Source: an uncultured Collinsella sp.
GTDB lineage: Bacteria; Actinomycetota; Coriobacteriia; Coriobacteriales; Coriobacteriaceae
Assembly: GCA_937950325.1 (NCBI GenBank)
Contig: CALFDJ010000060.1
Coordinates: 1 to 64,000, forward strand
Length of the DNA: 64,000 nucleotides
Direction: 5' to 3'
Shown: one piece after another, positions 59,217 through 64,000 of the stretch
Numbering within the stretch: position 1 is the first letter of the stretch
How the letters are laid out: every line of letters starts with the position of its first letter
The notes under the pieces: generated by a model
What the model was told of the DNA's origin: nothing
The model's input: only the letters and a program-made list of their open reading frames with translations
Database searches by the model: none
Program-made: the position numbers and the translations under genes

Positions 59217-60455
59217 ATGTACGAGAACTATCGTATGCCGGGCGAGTTCGAGAAGCGCTCCAACGTCTATGTGACATGGCTTCCCGATTACATCCGTGCA
59301 GAGGGCTACGATAACCGCCAGCCCTGCGTTGACGTGATCAAGGCTCTGCTCGAGTATGGCGACGTTACGGTCAACCTCAATTGCGGCACCCCCGGCTCCT
59401 ATGAGGAGGCTTGCTCGCGCCTGAAGGAGGAGGGGGTTGATCTCGATCGCATCGAGATCACGCAGTTCGAAGACTCCAACTTCTATGTCCGCGACAACGG
59501 TCCCAGCATCATGGTCGACGACAAGGGCCATTCTTATATGGTCAACCCCGCTTGGACCTATTACGGCGTGTGGGACAAGAACTCCCCGGAGTGCCAGTCC
59601 GCACGTAAGGCAGCCGTTCACATGGCGGTTGCGCTCGGTTGCTTCGATATCGTCAATTCCGAAATGGTTTCGGAGGGCGGCGACCGCGAGTTTGACGGTC
59701 ACGGCACTCTGATCGCCATCGAGGACACGGAATGCCGCAAGCGTAATCCCGAGTTCACGAAAGAGGAAATAGAGGCCGAGTATAAGCGCATCTACAACCT
59801 CAACAAGGTTATCTGGCTTCCGCAGCCTATGCTCGAGGACGACGACTATCGACTGGGCATCCTCGACGAGAAGGAAGACGGAACTCCCGTCTTTGGCATG
59901 AGCTTTGCAGCTCACATTGATGAGATGTGTCGCTTTATCACTCCGAACAAGATTCTTCTTGCCGAGGTGTCCGATGAAGAGGCAGCCTCGAGCAAGGCTG
60001 GAGCAGAGTCTCGTCGCCGCATTGAGGCAGCCTACGAGATCCTGAGCAACGAAACGGACTGGGAGGGCAAGCCCTTCGAGATCGTTCGTATGCCCACCGC
60101 CGAGCCTATTGAAGTCGTTATCGCCCCTGGCGATGAAGATTACGAGCTCTATAAGGGCTTCATCGACGAAATGGGCGGCAAGTTTATGGATGGCACCCCC
60201 TGGCCCGAGGGCCCCGTCCACTTCTACGCCGCAGCGAGCTACTGCAACTTCCTGATTTGCAACGGCGTCGTTCTTGGCCAGCGTTATTACCACGAGGGCA
60301 TGAGCGAGGTCGTGAAAGAGAAGGATGAGCAGGCCAAGGCAGTTCTTGAGAGCTGCTTCCCCGATCGCAAGGTCATCATGATTGATTCCCTCGCGCTTAA
60401 CCTGTCCGGCGGCGGCGTGCACTGCTGGACTAAGGACGTGGCGGCCAGTCGTTAG
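59217..60455 (+). CDS. Agmatine deiminase-family enzyme
   Basis: A 412-residue member of the peptidylarginine/agmatine deiminase family (pentein fold). Landmarks: FEDSNFYVRDNGPSIMVDDK (about 84-103), GGDREFDGHGTLIAIEDTEC (the GG-(N/D)-E/D-x-H substrate block, about 160-180), AHIDEMCRF (His/Asp of the active site) and the nucleophile near the end, SGGGVHCWTK (Cys403). If it acts on agmatine it gives N-carbamoylputrescine and ammonia. It is divergent from standard AguA (for example VHCWTK in place of IHCITQ), so another guanidino compound is possible. ATG 59217 follows CGGAAGGACCAACC; the open frame extends upstream through the operators. Confidence 0.87.
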   Translation: MYENYRMPGEFEKRSNVYVTWLPDYIRAEGYDNRQPCVDVIKALLEYGDVTVNLNCGTPGSYEEACSRLKEEGVDLDRIEITQFEDSNFYVRDNGPSIMVDDKGHSYMVNPAWTYYGVWDKNSPECQSARKAAVHMAVALGCFDIVNSEMVSEGGDREFDGHGTLIAIEDTECRKRNPEFTKEEIEAEYKRIYNLNKVIWLPQPMLEDDDYRLGILDEKEDGTPVFGMSFAAHIDEMCRFITPNKILLAEVSDEEAASSKAGAESRRRIEAAYEILSNETDWEGKPFEIVRMPTAEPIEVVIAPGDEDYELYKGFIDEMGGKFMDGTPWPEGPVHFYAAASYCNFLICNGVVLGQRYYHEGMSEVVKEKDEQAKAVLESCFPDRKVIMIDSLALNLSGGGVHCWTKDVAASR

Positions 60456-60502
60456 TGAGCCTTAGAGCCTGCGCTCTTTGGCTTAGGCGCCACATGTACC
60501 GC

Positions 60503-60534
60503 TCCCCGAGGGATATCCGTGTTTTCCTCGGGGA
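60503..60534 (+). terminator. Hairpin between the deiminase and carbamoyltransferase genes
   Basis: TCCCCGAGG pairs with CCTCGGGGA across a 14-nt loop. Without a T-run it may be an attenuator or mRNA-processing hairpin. Confidence 0.5.
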
Positions 60535-60578
60535 CACATTCAACAATAATTTTGATAATAATTCGAAAGGAAATAGGC

Positions 60579-61643
60579 ATGAACAACAGCCTCCGCGGTC
60601 GCGACTACATCAACATCCATGATCTCTCCTCCGAGGATTTCCGCTATCTCATCGATCTTGCCTGGAACCTTAAGGCTCAGAAGAAGTCTGGTGTCGACCA
60701 GCGCTACTTCCCCGGCAAAAACGTCCTCGCCAACTTTGAGTGGGGCTCGACCCGTACTCGTTGCGCATTCGAGACCTCCTGCAACGATTTGGGCATGGGC
60801 TTCACTTATCTGACCAACTCCCACATGGGTGACTGCGAGACCGTCAAGGACGCCATGCGCGTCTTTAACGGCATGTATGATCTCATCGTCTATCGCGCAC
60901 AGAAGGACGAGCAGTTCCTCTATGACGTCGCCGACCTGGTTGACATCCCGGTCATCAATGCCCTTACTCTCGGCGATCACCCGACTCAGATGCTCGCTGA
61001 CGCTCTTACGATGGAAGAGCAATGGGGCGGTTTGCGTACGAGCCGCGGCAAGAAGATGGCTTTCGTTGGCAACTGCGCCGGCGCCCCGGTGTGGTATGGC
61101 CGTCTGTGCGCTATGCTCGACATGGACTTCCTCGCCATCGGCCCCGACGACCTCCGTCATCAGATGTGCAAGGAAATGATCGAAGAGGTGGAGGCCTGCT
61201 ACGCCAAGTACGCTCCCAATAGGACCTTTACCATCACCTCTGACCTCGATGCCCTGGATGGCGTTGACGTTATCGTTACCGAGGAGTGGCGCTACATCAA
61301 CCCCGAGTGCGGCGAAGAGGTTCTGGATCCCGACGACTACAACTCCTGGCTGGGCGATGCCGAGTCTTTGTACCCCTATCGCGTCACCAGCGAGCTGTGC
61401 AAGCGCACCAACAATCCCGACATCTTCTGCATGCATGAGCTTCCCTCTGTCCATAACGCAGATCACCGTGTCGGCAAAATGCTCCTCGACCAGTGCAAGA
61501 ACGACCTCCATCGCGAAATCATCACCGAGGGCTTTGAGATTGCCGACGAGTGCTTTGAGGCCAACGCTTCGGTCATCTTCCGTGAGGCAGAGAACCGTCA
61601 GCACACCATCAAGGCCGTTATGTGTGCCCTTCTGGGTCTCTAG
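60579..61643 (+). CDS. Ornithine/putrescine carbamoyltransferase-family enzyme
   Basis: A 354-residue protein of the aspartate/ornithine carbamoyltransferase fold. STRTRCAFE (57-65) binds carbamoyl phosphate, DHPTQMLADAL (133-143) is the second conserved loop, and MHELPSVHN (about 280) matches the HxLP substrate loop. The position usually occupied by K in F-x-K-x-STRTR is replaced (FEWGSTRTR). Together with the deiminase it resembles an agmatine-deiminase pathway in which carbamoyl-putrescine is phosphorolysed to putrescine and carbamoyl phosphate; no carbamate kinase is present. ATG 60579 follows GAAAGGAAATAGGC. Confidence 0.85.
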   Translation: MNNSLRGRDYINIHDLSSEDFRYLIDLAWNLKAQKKSGVDQRYFPGKNVLANFEWGSTRTRCAFETSCNDLGMGFTYLTNSHMGDCETVKDAMRVFNGMYDLIVYRAQKDEQFLYDVADLVDIPVINALTLGDHPTQMLADALTMEEQWGGLRTSRGKKMAFVGNCAGAPVWYGRLCAMLDMDFLAIGPDDLRHQMCKEMIEEVEACYAKYAPNRTFTITSDLDALDGVDVIVTEEWRYINPECGEEVLDPDDYNSWLGDAESLYPYRVTSELCKRTNNPDIFCMHELPSVHNADHRVGKMLLDQCKNDLHREIITEGFEIADECFEANASVIFREAENRQHTIKAVMCALLGL

Positions 61644-61654
61644 GAGCTGTATCA

Positions 61655-62920
61655 ATGGAAAATGCAAAGTTAAAGAGCAGCAAGGTTTACGCATGGGTTC
61701 TCGTAATCGCGCTCGGCCTTATGTCTGCCGGCACGACCGGATCCTATAGCGTCATCGCGGGCTCCTTCGTCGCACCCGTGTGCGAGGAGTTCGGGTTTGA
61801 CTATTCCATCTTCTCGTATTACTTCACCGCAACGCTCATTGGTCTTGCGGCAGCTCTTCCGTTTGTCGGAAAACTCATTCCCAAGGTCGTTGGCAAGGTT
61901 TGGCTCCCCGTTGTCGAGCTTATTTTGCTTGCTGCCGGCGCAGGCATGGCCTTCTACACCGAAGTCTGGATGTTCATCGCCGCTGGCGCCCTGATTGGCG
62001 TTTGCTTCGCCTTCACCACCGGCGTCGCCATGTCCGACGTTATTGACCAGTGGTTCAAAAAATCTGGTGGCCTGGCAATCGGTCTCGCTTGGGCAGTGAA
62101 CTCGATTTACATGCTCATCATGAGCCCCGTCATCACCTCTGTCATCGAGGCCGCTGGCTGGAGGACTGGCTATCTGGTGCTCGCTGGCGTCTCCGCCGTG
62201 CTCATTCTCCCCGCTTCCGTCCTGATTATTCGCTATAAGCCTCAGGACAAGGGCATGCTGCCCTATGGCTACGTCGAGGGCGAGACGGTCACCGAGACCG
62301 AGGAGACGACCGAGGATAGCACGCGTGGCGTTAGCTATGCGCGCGCCATTAAGTCGCCTGCCTTCTTCTTCTGCATCGGCTTCCTCTGTCTCGTTCAGCT
62401 CACTTGCTGCATGAACCAGCTCTTCCCGACGTATGCTTCCGAGGTTGGTTTTAGCCCCATGGTGGGCGGCTTCATGGTATCCGCTGCATCGCTCTTCGAT
62501 CTGTTCCTCAATCCGATCGTCGGCACCACTTGCGATAGGTTCGGCAGCACGAAGGCCATTCTGGGCTGGCTCGCTGTCTCCATCCTCTCCTTTGTCATGC
62601 TCATGATGAGCAGCGGCAACTCGACGCTCAGCATCCTCGCAGCAGGCGTGAACGACGTAATGTACGTCATCGCTGGCACTGCCCTGACCGTTTTGGTTAT
62701 GGATGTCTTTGGCTCCCGCGATTTCGGTCGCATCTTCGCGCTGATCTGCTCCGTGGGCTATATCGTCGGCGCCTTTGGCATGCCCGTTATGATGAAGGTC
62801 TATGAGCTTGTCGGCTCCTTCCAGGGCGTCTTCATCTTCTGCATCGCATGCAACGTTATTATCGGCCTGTTCTTGCTGCTGGCAAAAAAGACTGGTAAGA
62901 ACCTCTCCTGGGACGAATAG
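61655..62920 (+). CDS. MFS transporter (OFA-like), second paralog
   Basis: A 421-residue 12-helix MFS protein, a close paralog of the one at 56996. Shared stretches include ALGLMSAGTTGSYSVIAGSF, CFAFTTGVAMSDVIDQWFKK and QLTCCMNQLFPTYASEVGF. It begins 11 bp after the carbamoyltransferase stop, with TAGGAGCTG as ribosome site. It probably acts in the same pathway, perhaps for product export. Confidence 0.92.
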   Translation: MENAKLKSSKVYAWVLVIALGLMSAGTTGSYSVIAGSFVAPVCEEFGFDYSIFSYYFTATLIGLAAALPFVGKLIPKVVGKVWLPVVELILLAAGAGMAFYTEVWMFIAAGALIGVCFAFTTGVAMSDVIDQWFKKSGGLAIGLAWAVNSIYMLIMSPVITSVIEAAGWRTGYLVLAGVSAVLILPASVLIIRYKPQDKGMLPYGYVEGETVTETEETTEDSTRGVSYARAIKSPAFFFCIGFLCLVQLTCCMNQLFPTYASEVGFSPMVGGFMVSAASLFDLFLNPIVGTTCDRFGSTKAILGWLAVSILSFVMLMMSSGNSTLSILAAGVNDVMYVIAGTALTVLVMDVFGSRDFGRIFALICSVGYIVGAFGMPVMMKVYELVGSFQGVFIFCIACNVIIGLFLLLAKKTGKNLSWDE

Positions 62921-62970
62921 TTCGATTCGTCTTAGACATACGCTGTAGGGCTTAACCTGCAGCCGCTTTG

Positions 62971-62999
62971 GGGCATCGACTAACATCGGTGCCCTTTTT
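62971..62999 (+). terminator. Terminator of the deiminase-carbamoyltransferase-MFS unit
   Basis: GGGCATCGA pairs with TCGGTGCCC around CTAACA, followed by TTTTT. Confidence 0.85.
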
Positions 63000-63004
63000 C
63001 ATCG

Positions 63005-63037
63005 AATGTGACAAAGGAGCAGCCACTTTGTCACATT
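63005..63037. repeat. Small palindromic repeat, GACAAAGG type
   Basis: AATGTGACAAAG (63005-63016) and CTTTGTCACATT (63026-63037). It follows the terminator directly, like the copy at 7916. Confidence 0.7.
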
Positions 63038-63052
63038 GAGTGGCATGTAAAT

Positions 63053-63235
63053 CGAGGTCTAATACTTTTCCGAGAAGTGAACGGCCATACTTGGACCTCC
63101 GAAGCATCGACATTTTTAGACGTCAAACCCGCAGGATTTGGCTGGCAAAACCGCAGGAAATTGCATCTCGAAAGTGCCGATGCTTCGGGGGCCCGTTTTC
63201 ACTCGTTCACTTCTCGGGAAAAGTATTAAACCTCG
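63053..63235. repeat. MITE-like element with nested inverted repeats
   Basis: The outer arms 63053-63083 and 63204-63235 are about 31-32 bp and match as inverse copies with few changes (CGAGGTCTAATACTTTTCC against CGAGGTTTAATACTTTTCC). A second inverted pair, CCGAAGCATCG (63099-63109) and CGATGCTTCGG (63178-63188), lies inside. The 183-bp whole could fold into one long hairpin and has no convincing gene. Confidence 0.7.
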
Positions 63236-63320
63236 TTGTATGGGGTGCGGCTGGAGGGTGGTCATCGTTCAGTAGCTACCTCTTCCTTGTGAATCGCCTG
63301 AAGCGCAAGGCATAATGCAT

Positions 63321-63346
63321 GTGACAAAGGGACGGCCCCTTTGTTG
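63321..63346. repeat. Small palindromic repeat, GACAAAGG type
   Basis: GTGACAAAGGG and CCCTTTGTTGTG form a slightly decayed hairpin of the same family as 63005. Confidence 0.6.
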
Positions 63347-63368
63347 TGTTGATATGAGAGAAGAGTAG

Positions 63369-64000
63369 ATGATCCTTTCGCTGGCCCCTATGGAGGGGAT
63401 TACCGGGCATGTGTTCCGTCGCGTGCATGCGGAGTGCTTCGGTGCGCTCGATTGCTATTACACGCCGTTTTTGCCGCCGCCGCGGGTGGGAAACCGCTTT
63501 GGCGGCAAGGCGTTTAAGGAGATCGATCCTGCCAATAACCAGGGGCTCAACGTGGTGCCTCAGCTGATGTCCAAGAACGCGGACGAGTTTGTGTGGGCGG
63601 CACAGGTGCTCGCCGACATGGGCTACCGCGAGGTCAATCTCAACCTGGGTTGCCCTTCGGGAACGGTTGTCGCCAAGGGCAAGGGCTCGGGTTTCTTGCG
63701 CAATCTCGACGAGCTCGAGGCGTTCTTAAGCGATGTGTGCGAGCGGTCGCCGTTGCCGGTGTCGGTAAAGACCAGGCTGGGCCTGGAGAATGACGACGAA
63801 TACGAGCGCGTGCTCGATCTGTATTGCCGCATGCCGCTGGCGGAGCTGATTGTGCACCCGCGCGTGCAAAAGGACCGCTATACGGGCTCGCCGCGCAAAG
63901 AGTTTTATGGCGAGACGTTGGAGCGGGCACCGTTTCCCGTGGCATACAACGGCGACATTTTTGATCTTGAGGACATGGATGCGCTGGTGGAGGCCTATCC
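63369..64000 (+). CDS. tRNA-dihydrouridine synthase, 5' part
   Basis: The gene runs off the window. The visible 210 residues start MILSLAPMEGITGHVFRR, the Dus FMN-binding start, and include the catalytic NLGCPSGTVVAKGKGSG with its Cys, VKTRLGLENDDEYERVL, and the FMN-phosphate region beginning APFPVAYNGDIFD. It reduces uridine to dihydrouridine in tRNA D-loops. The ATG at 63369 follows GAGAAGAGTAG. Confidence 0.95.
   Translation, partial: MILSLAPMEGITGHVFRRVHAECFGALDCYYTPFLPPPRVGNRFGGKAFKEIDPANNQGLNVVPQLMSKNADEFVWAAQVLADMGYREVNLNLGCPSGTVVAKGKGSGFLRNLDELEAFLSDVCERSPLPVSVKTRLGLENDDEYERVLDLYCRMPLAELIVHPRVQKDRYTGSPRKEFYGETLERAPFPVAYNGDIFDLEDMDALVEAY

Noticed and set aside
63053..63235. Small proteins within the nested inverted repeat
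   Set aside because: Open frames of 73 and 91 codons have no ribosome site and the symmetry of the DNA explains the openness better.

Overview
The window is about 60% GC with Coriobacteriia-type gene content: a fused MurT-GatD, mannose-family PTS, OFA-like MFS pairs, a GtrA-less topoisomerase pair with divergent TOPRIM and DHPT motifs, and frequent LuxR and PadR regulators. The best fit is a gut actinobacterium of the genus Collinsella or a close relative. This placement rests on recognition of families and style, not on a marker-gene comparison.

Layout. 1-5455: tRNA-Glu, tandem palindromic repeats, the MurT-GatD fusion and two cotranscribed hypothetical repeat-type proteins. 5456-12033: an iron alcohol dehydrogenase, two glycerol dehydrogenase paralogs, a double-ended ferredoxin-like protein, YchF and a DUF1648-like membrane protein. 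12043-15687: a divergent XRE regulator/small protein pair around a perfect palindrome, type I asparaginase and GMP synthase. 15700-16440: a scar holding the 3' ends of yjdF and of an MTA/SAH nucleosidase gene. 16589-24166: a sugar operon with a LevR-type regulator, mannose-family PTS IIB-IIC-IID-IIA, a GH172 (DUF2961) enzyme and a ROK fructokinase-like sugar kinase. This suggests PTS uptake of a fructose-containing oligosaccharide followed by intracellular cleavage.

24180-33960 is accessory DNA of mixed origin: three SAM methyltransferase genes (one broken), a ToxN/AbiQ-like toxin with a structured leader that may be a type III RNA antitoxin, intact yjdF with a candidate riboswitch, many gene fragments (ATPase ends, collapsed IS3 transposase, VOC gene with an in-frame amber codon), and a MerR-controlled CMD-cupin/hydrolase unit plus a flavin reductase. 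33981-38264 holds a type IIA topoisomerase pair (B then A). 38729-45388 holds a lipoprotein, a very large secreted surface protein and a LuxR regulator. 46046-47246 is a PadR/HAAS unit.

48343-49368 is a second scar: a partial copy of sequence from the topoisomerase A end region fused to an arginase-family remnant. 49369-53312 is a two-component system divergent from a small CxxC membrane protein, a NapH-like ferredoxin and a TlpA-like lipoprotein thioredoxin, probably an envelope redox module. 53566-56820 is a MacB/FtsX-type ABC fusion. 56996-62920 is a TetR-controlled guanidino-compound cluster: MFS, TetR, agmatine-deiminase-family enzyme, ornithine/putrescine-carbamoyltransferase-family enzyme, second MFS. 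The window ends inside a tRNA-dihydrouridine synthase gene. Short palindromes built on a G(A/T)CAAAG...CTTTG core recur between genes throughout.
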